Source: an uncultured Sutterella sp. (GTDB lineage Bacteria; Pseudomonadota; Gammaproteobacteria; Burkholderiales; Burkholderiaceae_F). Taken from it: DNA of 64,000 bases. Below the pieces are notes generated by a model. It was not told where the DNA came from. It did not search any database and worked only from the letters and a program-made list of their open reading frames with translations. The stretch is taken from positions 124,001 through 188,000 of the forward strand of contig CATVXH010000003.1 in NCBI GenBank assembly GCA_958347955.1, written 5' to 3'. A program made the translations under genes and the position numbers. This document shows positions 55,484 to 64,000 of this stretch, piece by piece (within the stretch, counting starts at the first letter, position 1; every line of letters begins with the position of its first letter).

Positions 55484-56620
55484 ATGACTCAAAACTCTGA
55501 TCGTGTGAATTTGTTGGATCTGGACCGTGAGGGACTGATCGCTTTTTGTGATCAAATGGGTGAAAAACGTTTCCGCGCCATCCAGCTTCTGAGATGGATC
55601 CATCGGCACTGCGAGGGTGATTTTGAAAAGATGACCGATTTGGCCAAAGCGTTTCGCGCCAAACTCACGCAACGCACGGAAATCCGTGCGCCGACACCCA
55701 TATGGGATAAAAAGAGCGCAGACGGTACAAGAAAGTGGCTTTTTGACGTCGGTAACGGCAACGCCATTGAAACCGTTTTCATCCCGGAGGATGACCGCGG
55801 CACTTTGTGCGTTTCCACCCAGGCGGGTTGCGCGATGGGTTGCTTGTTCTGTTCAACGGGCAAGCAGGGTTTTAATCGCAACCTGAAGACTTCTGAGATT
55901 ATCGGTCAGTTATGGCATGCGGAAAAAACGCTCCGCGCCGATCTTGGGGTGACGGATCCCGCCGATCGAGTGATCAGCAATGTCGTTTTAATGGGAATGG
56001 GCGAACCCTTGCAAAATCTCGATAATGTCGTGGCGGCTTTAAAGCTGATGCTCGATGACAACGCCTATGGCTTAAGCCGCCGGCGTGTAACCGTGTCGAC
56101 TTGCGGGCTGACGCTTCAGATGGATAAACTCGCCGCGGCGGTTCCGGTTGCGTTGGCTGTTTCGCTTCACGCGCCGACCGATGAGCTTCGGGACCAAATT
56201 ATGCCGATTAACCGCAAGCATCCGCTTGCCGATCTCATGGCCGCTTGCAAGCGCTATCTGGCGCATGCCCCTCGGGATTACATCACTTTTGAGTACATTT
56301 TATTGGGTGGGGTCAATGATCAAATTGAGCACGCCAAGGCTTTGGTGAAGTTGGTCAAGGGTGTCTCGTGTAAGTTTAACCTTATTCCCTTTAATCCATT
56401 CCCTGACAGCGACCTCCGTAAACCCGATCCCAAGGATGTGAAGGCATTCCAGGACTACTTGATGAGTCAGCAGATTGTGACCACGGTGCGCAAAACCCGT
56501 GGCGACGACATTGACGCGGCTTGCGGTCAGTTAGCGGGAAACATTAAAGATAAAACTCGTCGAGCCGAGCGTCTGGCGCTGCAAAAAGCCCAAGCGACTT
56601 TTCTTGTCAAGGAGGCTTGA
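55484..56620 (+). CDS. rlmN: dual-specificity 23S rRNA / tRNA methyltransferase RlmN
   Basis: The protein has 378 residues from ATG 55484 (a GTG lies one codon before). This radical-SAM enzyme methylates A2503 of 23S rRNA and A37 of some tRNAs. The cluster motif is [27 protein letters not shown] follows, and the late [18 protein letters not shown] holds the second catalytic Cys. A pyrimidine tract, not a Shine-Dalgarno sequence, precedes the start. The usual pilF and rodZ genes between rlmN and ispG are missing here. Confidence 0.96.
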   Translation: MTQNSDRVNLLDLDREGLIAFCDQMGEKRFRAIQLLRWIHRHCEGDFEKMTDLAKAFRAKLTQRTEIRAPTPIWDKKSADGTRKWLFDVGNGNAIETVFIPEDDRGTLCVSTQAGCAMGCLFCSTGKQGFNRNLKTSEIIGQLWHAEKTLRADLGVTDPADRVISNVVLMGMGEPLQNLDNVVAALKLMLDDNAYGLSRRRVTVSTCGLTLQMDKLAAAVPVALAVSLHAPTDELRDQIMPINRKHPLADLMAACKRYLAHAPRDYITFEYILLGGVNDQIEHAKALVKLVKGVSCKFNLIPFNPFPDSDLRKPDPKDVKAFQDYLMSQQIVTTVRKTRGDDIDAACGQLAGNIKDKTRRAERLALQKAQATFLVKEA

Positions 56621-56624
56621 GGTC

Positions 56625-57887
56625 ATGCCGGTTTTTAAGTCTCGTCATCAAACTCACACGGTGCATGTCCGTTACGCCGACAACGATGTCACGATCGGCG
56701 GTCAGTCTCCTATTCGCGTTCAGTCAATGACCAATACGGCGACAGCCGATGTCGAGGGAACAGTCAAACAGATTATTGAACTTCACCGCGCCGGCAGTGA
56801 ATTGGTGCGCTTGACAGTCAACACTCCGGAGGCGGCCCGCGCGGTGGTGAGTATCCGTGAAAAACTCGATGCCCGGGGCTGCAATGTTCCCCTGGTCGGG
56901 GACTTTCACTATAACGGTCATAAACTTTTGACGGACGTGGCTGAGTGCGCGGCGGCATTGTCCAAATACCGCATCAATCCGGGCAATGTCGGTCGGGGCG
57001 AGCGGGGGATGGAAAATTTCGCCCGTATGATTGAGGTGGCGATTAAACACGATAAACCGGTGCGCATCGGAGTGAACGGCGGCTCTTTGGATCCTCAGAT
57101 TCTTGAGCGCATGCTCGAGCAAAATCGCAATGCCAGCATGCCTGAAACTCCCTCAAAAGTGCAGCTCCATGCGATGGTTGCTTCAGCATTGGAAAGCGCC
57201 CGAGAGGCTCAAAAATTGGGTTTGGCGGCAGATCATATTGTCCTTTCCGCCAAAGTCTCTGCGGTGCAGGATCTTGTGGCGGTGTATCGGGAGCTTGCTT
57301 CAAAATGCGAGTACGCGCTGCATTTGGGATTGACCGAGGCGGGCATCGGCACCAAGGGCGTGGTGGCCAGCAGTGTGTCAATGGGAACACTTTTGGCCGA
57401 AGGTATAGGGGATACGATCCGTGTCAGCATTACGCCGATGCCGGGGGCGGCCCGAACGGAAGAGGTCCGCGTGGCTCAGGAGCTATTGCAAACGATGGGG
57501 CTTCGCGCCTTTTGTCCTCTTGTGGTATCTTGTCCGGGATGCGGTCGCACCTCAAGCGCGCTTTTCCAGCAGCTTGCCTCTCAAACGCAGGACTATTTAA
57601 TTGAAATGACGCCGATTTGGCGTCAGAAGGCAAACGGATTTGAAAATATGACGGTGGCTGTCATGGGTTGTGTTGTCAACGGTCCGGGTGAAAGCCGTCA
57701 CGCCAATATCGGAATCAGTTTGCCCGGTAACGGCGAGTCCCCGGTGGCGCCCGTGTTCGCAGACGGACAAAAGATTGCCACGATTAAGGGAGAGTCCGAT
57801 GACGTCAATTCGATCATCGGTCGCTTTAAAGAATTGATTGACGAGTATGTGCTTACGCACTACTGTCAAAAAGATAAGAATTTTTGA
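56625..57887 (+). CDS. ispG: 4-hydroxy-3-methylbut-2-en-1-yl diphosphate synthase
   Basis: The protein has 420 residues. It is the sixth enzyme of the MEP isoprenoid pathway and uses a 4Fe-4S cluster. The N-terminal barrel shows [18 protein letters not shown] and [12 protein letters not shown]; the cluster ligands are in [10 protein letters not shown] and [17 protein letters not shown] at 56611-56615 supports ATG 56625; an earlier TTG at 56604 overlaps rlmN and is rejected. The gene follows rlmN by four bases. Confidence 0.96.
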   Translation: MPVFKSRHQTHTVHVRYADNDVTIGGQSPIRVQSMTNTATADVEGTVKQIIELHRAGSELVRLTVNTPEAARAVVSIREKLDARGCNVPLVGDFHYNGHKLLTDVAECAAALSKYRINPGNVGRGERGMENFARMIEVAIKHDKPVRIGVNGGSLDPQILERMLEQNRNASMPETPSKVQLHAMVASALESAREAQKLGLAADHIVLSAKVSAVQDLVAVYRELASKCEYALHLGLTEAGIGTKGVVASSVSMGTLLAEGIGDTIRVSITPMPGAARTEEVRVAQELLQTMGLRAFCPLVVSCPGCGRTSSALFQQLASQTQDYLIEMTPIWRQKANGFENMTVAVMGCVVNGPGESRHANIGISLPGNGESPVAPVFADGQKIATIKGESDDVNSIIGRFKELIDEYVLTHYCQKDKNF

Positions 57888-57901
57888 AAGAGAGATTTAC
57901 T

Positions 57902-59215
57902 ATGGCTAAAGTACAAAAAATTGCCGGTATCCGCGGAATGAATGATATTCTGCCGTCCGAAGCCCCCATTTGGGAATATTTTGAAGAATGCGCTCATGAC
58001 GTGCTTCATTCTTACGGTTACAAGCAAATTCGCACGCCGATTTTGGAAGCCACCTCTCTTTTTAAGCGCGGTATCGGTGAAGTGACCGATATTGTTGAAA
58101 AGGAAATGTACTGCTTTACCGATTCTTTAAATGGCGAGCAGTTGGCTCTGCGTCCGGAAAATACCGCCGGCGTTGTCCGCAGCGTCATTGAACATAATTT
58201 AACTTATAACGCTCCTCAACGTTTGTGGTATTTCGGCCCGATGTTCAGACATGAACGTCCTCAACGCGGCCGTTACCGCCAGTTCCATCAACTGGGGGTG
58301 GAAGCGTTGGGCTTTAAAGGACCTGATGTCGATGTCGAGCAGATTCTCATGGCGCGCCGCCTTTTTGATGAATTGGAGATTCTGCCCCTCAAACTGGAAT
58401 TGAATTCTTTGGGTAACCTTGAAGAGCGTTTGGCCCACAGAGACGCGTTGATTAAGTACTTTGAGGCTAACCGCGACATTTTGGACGAAGACGCCAACCG
58501 TCGTCTTTACTCCAATCCGTTGAGAATTTTGGATACGAAAAATCCTGAAATGCAGCAGTTGGTGGAAGGCGCTCCGAAGCTTTTGGATTACCTCAAAGAA
58601 GACAGTTTGGCCTTCTTACACCGTATGGAAGAGCTGTTATCGATTGCCGGCGTCGACTATACAATCAATCCTCGCTTGGTTCGCGGGCTCGACTACTACA
58701 ATCACACGGTTTATGAATGGGTGACGGATAAACTTGGGGCTCAGGCGACGGTTTGCGGCGGCGGCCGTTACGACCCGTTGATTGAAATGTTGGGCGGCCG
58801 TCCCACTCCGGCTGTGGGTTTTGCCATGGGTGTTGAGCGGGTTTTGGAAGTGATGCGCGAATGCGGCTTTGAATCCTCTGAACCCGATACAGAAGTTTAT
58901 ATTCTGCACCAAGGCGGAGCCTCGCAAGGCTACGCGATGATGTTGGGTGAAATTCTTCGTGACGCCTATTATGAGGTCATTGTTCACGCCGGTGAGGCGA
59001 GTCTGAAGAGTCAGATGAAGAAAGCAGACCAAAGCGGCGCCAAATACGCGTTAATTTGCGGAGAAGAAGAAACTTCTCATGGACAGGTAACCGTTAAATG
59101 CATGTACGGATCCGACGGCGAACGTTTTATGAAACAGGAAACGCTTGACTTACAGGATGCGATCCAATATTTTGTCAATTTGAATGACGAATTTTTCGAC
59201 GAAGACGAGGAATAA
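57902..59215 (+). CDS. hisS: histidyl-tRNA synthetase
   Basis: The protein has 437 residues, a class II synthetase. Class motifs and His-specific blocks include KIAGIRGMNDILP, RPENTAGVVR, MFRHERPQRGRYRQFHQ, GLDYYNHTVYEW and the C-terminal anticodon domain (VIVHAGEASLKSQMKKADQSG). The frame opens six codons earlier at a TTG; ATG 57902 after AAAGAGAG is preferred. The N-terminal MAKVQ matches betaproteobacterial homologues. It is translationally close to yfgM, three bases apart. Confidence 0.97.
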   Translation: MAKVQKIAGIRGMNDILPSEAPIWEYFEECAHDVLHSYGYKQIRTPILEATSLFKRGIGEVTDIVEKEMYCFTDSLNGEQLALRPENTAGVVRSVIEHNLTYNAPQRLWYFGPMFRHERPQRGRYRQFHQLGVEALGFKGPDVDVEQILMARRLFDELEILPLKLELNSLGNLEERLAHRDALIKYFEANRDILDEDANRRLYSNPLRILDTKNPEMQQLVEGAPKLLDYLKEDSLAFLHRMEELLSIAGVDYTINPRLVRGLDYYNHTVYEWVTDKLGAQATVCGGGRYDPLIEMLGGRPTPAVGFAMGVERVLEVMRECGFESSEPDTEVYILHQGGASQGYAMMLGEILRDAYYEVIVHAGEASLKSQMKKADQSGAKYALICGEEETSHGQVTVKCMYGSDGERFMKQETLDLQDAIQYFVNLNDEFFDEDEE

Positions 59216-59218
59216 GGC

Positions 59219-59860
59219 ATGGCCTACGATTTACAAGAACAAGAATCACTGGATGAGTTAAAGGCGTGGTGGGAAAAATGGGGGAATTTGGTTCTCTCCG
59301 TTATTACCGTGGTGTGCCTGGCTTTTGCGGGTTATAACGGCATGAAGTGGTGGCAACGCCACCAGGCTCAGGAGGCCAGTCTCGCCTATTCGTCTTTGCA
59401 GACAGCGATCATGCAGCAGTCTGAAGTGTCCTCAGTTGAGAAAATTGTGGACGCCTTGATTGCCGATGCGGGTTCAACTGTTTACGGACCCATGGGCGCT
59501 TTAAGTGCCTCCCGTTACCTCGAAAGCAAAGGTGAGACCGCGAAAGCTCAGGAGCTTTTGCACTGGGTGGTGACCGAATCGGATCGCATGGAATATCAAA
59601 CGGTGGCTCGCGTGCGCTTAGCCGGTTTCTTGATTGATGACAAGAAATATGAAGAGGCGGTTTCCATCCTCAGCGCCGCTCAACCGACCGATCGCCAAGT
59701 CGCTTTGGTCAATGATCGTTTGGGAGATGCGTATTTTGCCAAGGGTGATATTGTGAATGCGCGCCGTGTTTGGGAAGAAGCGCTTAAACATCCCATCGAT
59801 CCCGCGTTAATGGGTTTTGTCCAGCTTAAGCTTCAAGCTTTGCCTGAAGAAGAAAAATAG
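59219..59860 (+). CDS. yfgM: YfgM-like TPR membrane protein (ancillary SecYEG subunit)
   Basis: The protein has 213 residues. A short cytoplasmic N-terminus (DLQEQESLDELKAWWEKWG) precedes one membrane helix (LVLSVITVVCLAFAGYNG) and a periplasmic TPR-like domain with helix repeats such as MGALSASRYLESKGETAKAQ and VNDRLGDAYFAKGDIV. YfgM in E. coli joins the SecYEG translocon and periplasmic chaperones. It sits between hisS and bamB as in other Proteobacteria. Confidence 0.9.
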   Translation: MAYDLQEQESLDELKAWWEKWGNLVLSVITVVCLAFAGYNGMKWWQRHQAQEASLAYSSLQTAIMQQSEVSSVEKIVDALIADAGSTVYGPMGALSASRYLESKGETAKAQELLHWVVTESDRMEYQTVARVRLAGFLIDDKKYEEAVSILSAAQPTDRQVALVNDRLGDAYFAKGDIVNARRVWEEALKHPIDPALMGFVQLKLQALPEEEK

Positions 59861-59882
59861 GAATAAAACGAAAAGGTTTTTT

Positions 59883-60995
59883 ATGATGAAGAAAACACTT
59901 TTGGCCTTGGCGGCCGCAGCTGTATTGGCAGGCTGCAGCTCTCCGAGCTCTCAGGCGCCTACCGAGCTCGAAGACTATAACTCCATTGCTGAACCTGATG
60001 TGGTTTGGTCCAAGAGTGTGGGCGAGAGTTTGACGAATTACTTGGTGCCCTCTGTTGTGGGCAGCACCGTGTATGTCGCCGGAGACAACACGGTATACCG
60101 TCTTGAAGCCGAAACGGGTGACGAGGTCTGGAGTTACGATACCGAGGCGCCGATTGCCGCCGGTGTCGGCAGCGACGGTTACATTGTGGCCGTCGGCACC
60201 GCCAAGGGAGAATTGGTTGTTCTGGATGCCGAAGGTAAAAAACTGTGGTCAACCTTTCTAACCAGTGAAATGGATGCCGTGCCCTTGGTCGGCAACGGGT
60301 TGGTGATTGTGCGCACGGCAGACACCCGTGTGACGGCGTTTGACGCCATGACGGGTGAACAGCGTTGGCGTTATCAACGTCAGGCTCCGTCGCTGACGGT
60401 TAAAAACGCATCCGGCATGATTTTCTTTGGTCCGATGATTCTGGTCGGACAAAGCAACGGTTATTTGCTCGGCTTGTCGCCTGAAGGCCGCCCGGTGTGG
60501 CAGGCTTTGGTTTCTGAAGCCAGAGGTATTACCGAAGTGGAACGCCTCGTTGATATCTTAGGCACGCCGATGGTCAACCGAGATTTGCTTTGCGCCTCTG
60601 CTTTCCAAGGTCGTTTGGTGTGCATGGACGCTCAAAACGGACAGTTGCGCTTTACCCATGACGTGACGGCCATGACGCCTCCCGCGGCCGACGACCGTTT
60701 TGTGTTCATCGGCAATACCGCCAGCGAGCTTTACGCTTTTGATCGCGTGCGGGGTTATCCGGTATGGAAAAATGATAAGTTGAAGTGGCGTGGCGTGCGC
60801 GCCATCACTCCAATGTCGGGAGTTGTCGCCGTTGGTGATAGTGAGGGCTACATTCAAATTCTTAACCCTGAAAGCGGGGATATCATCGGACGCACTCATT
60901 TGAGCGGCGCCATTGTGTCGCCGGCTCAACCTTATGAGCAGGGTGCGATTTTCCAAACAGAAGAAGGCGAAGTGGCCTTCATCAAGGTGCAGTAA
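59883..60995 (+). CDS. bamB: outer membrane protein assembly factor BamB
   Basis: The protein has 370 residues. It is a lipoprotein: the signal sequence ends in the lipobox LAGC (MMKKTLLALAAAAVLAGCSS). Eight beta-propeller blades are suggested by repeated strands such as VYRLEAETGDEVWSY and VTAFDAMTGEQRWRY. BamB works with BamA to insert barrels such as the autotransporter of this window. An open frame extends 22 codons upstream into yfgM but lacks the lipoprotein start. A second ATG directly follows the first. Confidence 0.95.
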   Translation: MMKKTLLALAAAAVLAGCSSPSSQAPTELEDYNSIAEPDVVWSKSVGESLTNYLVPSVVGSTVYVAGDNTVYRLEAETGDEVWSYDTEAPIAAGVGSDGYIVAVGTAKGELVVLDAEGKKLWSTFLTSEMDAVPLVGNGLVIVRTADTRVTAFDAMTGEQRWRYQRQAPSLTVKNASGMIFFGPMILVGQSNGYLLGLSPEGRPVWQALVSEARGITEVERLVDILGTPMVNRDLLCASAFQGRLVCMDAQNGQLRFTHDVTAMTPPAADDRFVFIGNTASELYAFDRVRGYPVWKNDKLKWRGVRAITPMSGVVAVGDSEGYIQILNPESGDIIGRTHLSGAIVSPAQPYEQGAIFQTEEGEVAFIKVQ

Positions 60996-60998
60996 AAC

Positions 60999-62348
60999 AT
61001 GCTTCCTGTGATTGCATTGGTCGGACGCCCGAATGTCGGCAAGTCCACGTTGTTTAACCGCCTGACTCGCTCTCGGGATGCGCTTGTCGCAGACTTTCCG
61101 GGATTGACCCGCGATCGGCAATACGGTGAGGGCCGTGTGGGGCCTCGTCCCTATATTGTGGTCGACACCGGCGGTTTTGAGCCTGTGAAAAGTCAGGGCA
61201 TCGTTAAAGCGATGGCCAGTCAGGCAGAACTTGCGATTGAAGAAGCCGATGTGGTGATTTTTGTGGTTGATGCCCGCACGGGACTCACACCGCACGATGA
61301 GAGAATTGCCAATCATTTGCGCCGCACTCATCGCCCGGTTATTTTGGCAGTTAATAAGGCTGAGGGCTTGGACTCTGTTCATGCCGCTGAGTTTTATGAA
61401 TTGGCGATGGGTGAGCCCAACATGATCTCCGCCGCCCATGGTCACGGCGTTCACAACATGATTGAGCTCGCGCTTGCCCAGTGTCCGGAAGAAGAAATTC
61501 TGATCACCGATGACGATGAGTCGGAAGAAGGAAAGGCCCCCCGCATAAAAGTGGCGGTGGCGGGACGCCCCAATGCCGGTAAAAGCACTTTGATCAATGC
61601 CCTTTTGGGTGAGGAGCGCCTCATCGCCTATGACATGCCCGGTACGACTCGTGATTCTATTCGTGTGGATTTCGAGTACGATGGCCGTGATTATGCGTTG
61701 ATCGATACCGCGGGTCTTCGTCGCAAGGGTAAGGTGTTTGAAGCAATCGAAAAGTTTTCCGTTGTGAAAACACTGCAGGCGATTGCTGATTCCAATGTTG
61801 TGATTCTTGTGCTTGATGCCAAAGAGGGCATCGCCGAGCATGACGCTCATATCGCCGGATATGTGCTTGAGAGCGGTCGAGCTCTGGTGGTGGCAATCAA
61901 CAAGTGGGACGCGCTTGACAGTTACGAACGCAGCCGCATTGATGAAGAAATGGAGCATAAGCTGCATTTTCTGAATTGGGCTCGCCAAATTCACATTTCC
62001 GCTTTGAAACGAAACGGTTTGAATCATTTGATGAAGGCTGTTTCGGACGCTCACGCGGCGGCATTTGCGAAGTTGTCAACGCCAAAATTGACTCGAGCGC
62101 TTATTGAGGCTGTGCAGCGTCAGTCTCCCCCCAGAGTCAAAGGCGTTCGTCCGAAATTGCGTTACGCTCACCAGGGCGGGCAGAATCCTCCCGTTGTGGT
62201 GATTCACGGCAACAGTCTCCAGGCCGTGCCTGATAGCTATAAACGTTATCTGGAAGGGTGGTTCAGAGATCAATTCAATCTGGCGGGTACACCTCTGAGG
62301 ATTGAATTCAAGATCAATAAGAATCCCTATGTGGAAAAAAAGGATTAA
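60999..62348 (+). CDS. der: ribosome-associated GTPase Der (EngA)
   Basis: The protein has 449 residues with two GTPase domains in tandem. The first has [30 protein letters not shown] and NKAEG. The second has [34 protein letters not shown] and NKWD. A C-terminal KH-like domain follows ([20 protein letters not shown]). Der is essential for 50S subunit assembly. It starts three bases after bamB. Confidence 0.97.
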   Translation: MLPVIALVGRPNVGKSTLFNRLTRSRDALVADFPGLTRDRQYGEGRVGPRPYIVVDTGGFEPVKSQGIVKAMASQAELAIEEADVVIFVVDARTGLTPHDERIANHLRRTHRPVILAVNKAEGLDSVHAAEFYELAMGEPNMISAAHGHGVHNMIELALAQCPEEEILITDDDESEEGKAPRIKVAVAGRPNAGKSTLINALLGEERLIAYDMPGTTRDSIRVDFEYDGRDYALIDTAGLRRKGKVFEAIEKFSVVKTLQAIADSNVVILVLDAKEGIAEHDAHIAGYVLESGRALVVAINKWDALDSYERSRIDEEMEHKLHFLNWARQIHISALKRNGLNHLMKAVSDAHAAAFAKLSTPKLTRALIEAVQRQSPPRVKGVRPKLRYAHQGGQNPPVVVIHGNSLQAVPDSYKRYLEGWFRDQFNLAGTPLRIEFKINKNPYVEKKD

Positions 62349-62418
62349 ACTAATCGGCGGGTGTTCGATTGTCGGGCAACCTAACAAGAAGGCGTGATAA
62401 AACGCCCGGAGAATAAAA

Positions 62419-62655
62419 ATGACAAATAAAGGCCAACTTTTACAAGATCCGTTCCTTAACATTTTGCGCAAGGAACATATTCCGGTTTCCATCTACTTGG
62501 TCAACGGCATTAAGCTTCAAGGCCAGGTGGAATCGTTCGACCAATACGTGGTGCTGCTTCGCAATACAGTGACTCAAATGGTTTACAAGCATGCGATCAG
62601 CACGGTGGTGCCGACCAAGCCCGTGAACATGCCCCAAGCTGAAGACGCAGAGTAA
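62419..62655 (+). CDS. hfq: RNA chaperone Hfq
   Basis: The protein has 78 residues. The Sm1 motif runs through [20 protein letters not shown] and [18 protein letters not shown], and the Sm2 part is [11 protein letters not shown]. Hfq hexamers pair small RNAs with mRNAs. The C-terminal tail is short ([12 protein letters not shown]). CGGAGAATAAAA gives its binding site, and a terminator follows. Confidence 0.98.
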   Translation: MTNKGQLLQDPFLNILRKEHIPVSIYLVNGIKLQGQVESFDQYVVLLRNTVTQMVYKHAISTVVPTKPVNMPQAEDAE

Positions 62656-62679
62656 TCGAACAGATTATTAAGTGATTCT

Positions 62680-62721
62680 AAAAGAGTGTGCCGGGCATGG
62701 TGTGCTTGGCACGCTCTTTTT
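62680..62721 (+). terminator. terminator of hfq
   Basis: AAAGAGTGTGCC (62681-62692) and GGCACGCTCTTT (62708-62719) form a 12-bp stem with one G-U pair, and T follows. The T tract and the pyrimidines after it immediately precede hflX. Confidence 0.88.
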
Positions 62722-62732
62722 GTCCTCTCATT

Positions 62733-63902
62733 ATGACCGTATTTCAAATTGATACCGCGCAAGAAAAATCCCCTCGCGCCTACTTGGTTTGTGTCAGCAC
62801 TTCACGAGTGACGATCCCTGATGCGCCGGAAGAGCTCACCGAGCTTGCCCGAAGCGACGCGCTTGAACCGGTGGGAATGATGTTGGCGAAACGCGACAAA
62901 CCTGATCCGGCCACTTACTTAGGCAGCGGGAAAATTACCGAGCTTGCCGATGAAGTCAAGCGTCTTGATATTGGTGTTGTCGTCTTTGATGTGGCTTTAA
63001 GCGCGGCTCAGCAGCGCAACATTGAGCGGATAATCGGCGTCGCAGTGCTTGACCGCACGCAACTGATTTTAGAAATTTTCCAACGAAGGGCCAAAAGCCG
63101 CGAAGGGCGACTTCAAGTCGAGTTGGCGCGGTTGGAACATTTGTCCACCCGTTTGGTGCGCGGTTGGACACACTTGGAACGTCAGCGCGGCGGTTTGGGA
63201 AAAACCGGCGGTCCGGGTGAAAAGCAAATCGAATTGGACCGACGCATGATCGGCGTGCGCGTTAAGCAATTAAAAGAGCAGCTAAAAAAATTAGCCAAAC
63301 AGCGCAACACTCAAAGAAAAGGACGCTCAAGAAGCGATATCGTTTCGTTGTCCATTGTGGGTTACACCAATGCGGGTAAATCCACACTTTTTAATACGCT
63401 CACCAAATCTGATATCTACGCGGCCGATCAACTTTTCGCAACCTTGGATACAACCGCTCGGCGTTGTTACGTGGGAGACGGTGAAAGCGTTGTTTTAAGC
63501 GATACGGTGGGTTTTATTCGGGGGCTTCCGCACCAATTGGTTGAAGCCTTCAAGTCCACATTGGATGAGACGGTTCACGCGGATATTCTGTTACACGTGG
63601 TTGACGCTTCCAGTCCGGCTAAAGATGATCAGATAGTTGAAGTCAATAAAGTGCTCGAAGAAATTGATGCGCATCAGATTCCCACGATTTTGGTTCTCAA
63701 TAAAATCGACAAAACCGATTTAGAGGCGGAAATTTTGAGAAACCCTGCGGGCGATATTGAGGCTGTTCGCATCTCTGCGTTAAAGGGGATTGGGCTGGAT
63801 ATTTTGAGAGAGGCTATTTTGGAAAAATCACGCCAAATCAAACAGCAAAATCAGAGCCTGCCCAGAGAGCCCGAAGATTGGGAACTCGAATTGGATAACT
63901 AA
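62733..63902 (+). CDS. hflX: ribosome-splitting GTPase HflX
   Basis: The protein has 389 residues from ATG 62733; the open frame reaches back to 62688 but that stretch is the hfq terminator. The N-terminal HflX domain has DPATYLGSGKI and a glycine-rich GGLGKTGGPGEKQIE segment. The GTPase domain shows GYTNAGKSTLFNTL, DTTARR, DTVGFIRGLPHQLVEAF and NKID. HflX splits stalled ribosomes, notably in stress. No Shine-Dalgarno sequence is visible; hflK and hflC, usually next, would lie to the right of the window. Confidence 0.95.
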   Translation: MTVFQIDTAQEKSPRAYLVCVSTSRVTIPDAPEELTELARSDALEPVGMMLAKRDKPDPATYLGSGKITELADEVKRLDIGVVVFDVALSAAQQRNIERIIGVAVLDRTQLILEIFQRRAKSREGRLQVELARLEHLSTRLVRGWTHLERQRGGLGKTGGPGEKQIELDRRMIGVRVKQLKEQLKKLAKQRNTQRKGRSRSDIVSLSIVGYTNAGKSTLFNTLTKSDIYAADQLFATLDTTARRCYVGDGESVVLSDTVGFIRGLPHQLVEAFKSTLDETVHADILLHVVDASSPAKDDQIVEVNKVLEEIDAHQIPTILVLNKIDKTDLEAEILRNPAGDIEAVRISALKGIGLDILREAILEKSRQIKQQNQSLPREPEDWELELDN

Positions 63903-63921
63903 TTTGACTCCAATTTTTTTC

Positions 63922-63965
63922 AAAAATACCTTCGTAATCAATAGGTAGATTGCGAAGGTATTTTT
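63922..63965 (+). terminator. terminator of hflX
   Basis: AAAAATACCTTCG (63922-63934) and CGAAGGTATTTTT (63953-63965) form a perfect 13-bp stem with an 18-base loop. It suggests hflX is not cotranscribed with a following hflK. Nothing else is recognised up to the window end. Confidence 0.9.
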
Positions 63966-64000
63966 CAATGCTGTCGGTGACCTTGCCTGAAATTGGTTGA

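Noticed and set aside
60558..62054. 498-codon open frame opposite bamB and der
   Set aside because: It runs across two clearly real genes in antisense, its translation has no recognisable domain, and der alone explains the region.
63969..64000. Short open frame at the right edge
   Set aside because: Ten codons ending in TGA after the hflX terminator, without a binding site; not a gene.

Overview
The window looks like a chromosomal segment of a betaproteobacterium of the order Burkholderiales, most likely a gut-type member of the Sutterellaceae (the Sutterella/Parasutterella group). This is an inference. It rests on the conserved run ndk-rlmN-ispG-hisS-yfgM-bamB-der-hfq-hflX, a lolC-lolD pair with one permease, an nth-rnfB pair, sigma-32 promoters of the standard proteobacterial type in front of grpE and dnaK, and a base composition near one half G+C. 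Nearly everything is housekeeping. I see no rRNA, tRNA, CRISPR array, prophage or complete insertion sequence.

Layout. 1-8 kb: the start of a SulP anion transporter, metG, the Fe-S carrier apbC overlapping a YheT-type hydrolase, a secreted VWA-OmpA protein, a GNAT acetyltransferase, a VUT-family membrane protein with a structured leader, and queC. 8-13 kb: hemH, then the heat-shock set grpE, dnaK, dnaJ. 13-20 kb: a PAP2 phosphatase, a TDT-family transporter, then the most accessory-looking part, read leftwards: an orphan HTH protein, a 1185-residue autotransporter and a second VWA-OmpA protein. The 441-bp gap upstream holds several perfect hairpins and a run of eight G. 20-25 kb: dinB, brnQ, mntP, a cytoplasmic asparaginase and the tail of a broken amino-acid racemase. 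25-29 kb: rpsP and rimM, without trmD and rplS, and a ferredoxin / ferredoxin reductase / RnfB / endonuclease III operon. 29-38 kb: pncB, a sodium/proton antiporter, rhlE, relA, a small membrane protein, a CstA-family transporter and a PLP aminotransferase. 38-45 kb: argH, hemC-hemD, a family II pyrophosphatase, nadE and a PII protein. 45-50 kb: a hypothetical protein, a WYL regulator, a metallophosphoesterase, an AI-2E family protein and a Nudix hydrolase. 50-64 kb: argG, lolC-lolD-tatD, then the ndk to hflX run.

Functional links. hemC, hemD and hemH belong to haem synthesis. argG and argH are the last two steps of arginine synthesis. pncB and nadE both serve NAD synthesis, and nadE sits directly upstream of PII. 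bamB, lolCD and yfgM serve the envelope, on which the autotransporter and the two VWA-OmpA proteins depend.

Best candidates for something undescribed: (1) the HTH / autotransporter / VWA-OmpA cluster with its hairpin-rich, G8-containing upstream region; (2) a NAD synthetase whose N-terminal glutaminase domain has lost its catalytic residues; (3) cysteine-rich tails on NDK and GrpE; (4) the structured leader that covers the ribosome binding site of the VUT gene next to queC; (5) the hypothetical / WYL / phosphoesterase trio. No computation was run. Domain calls come from reading the translations, and hairpins were paired by eye.
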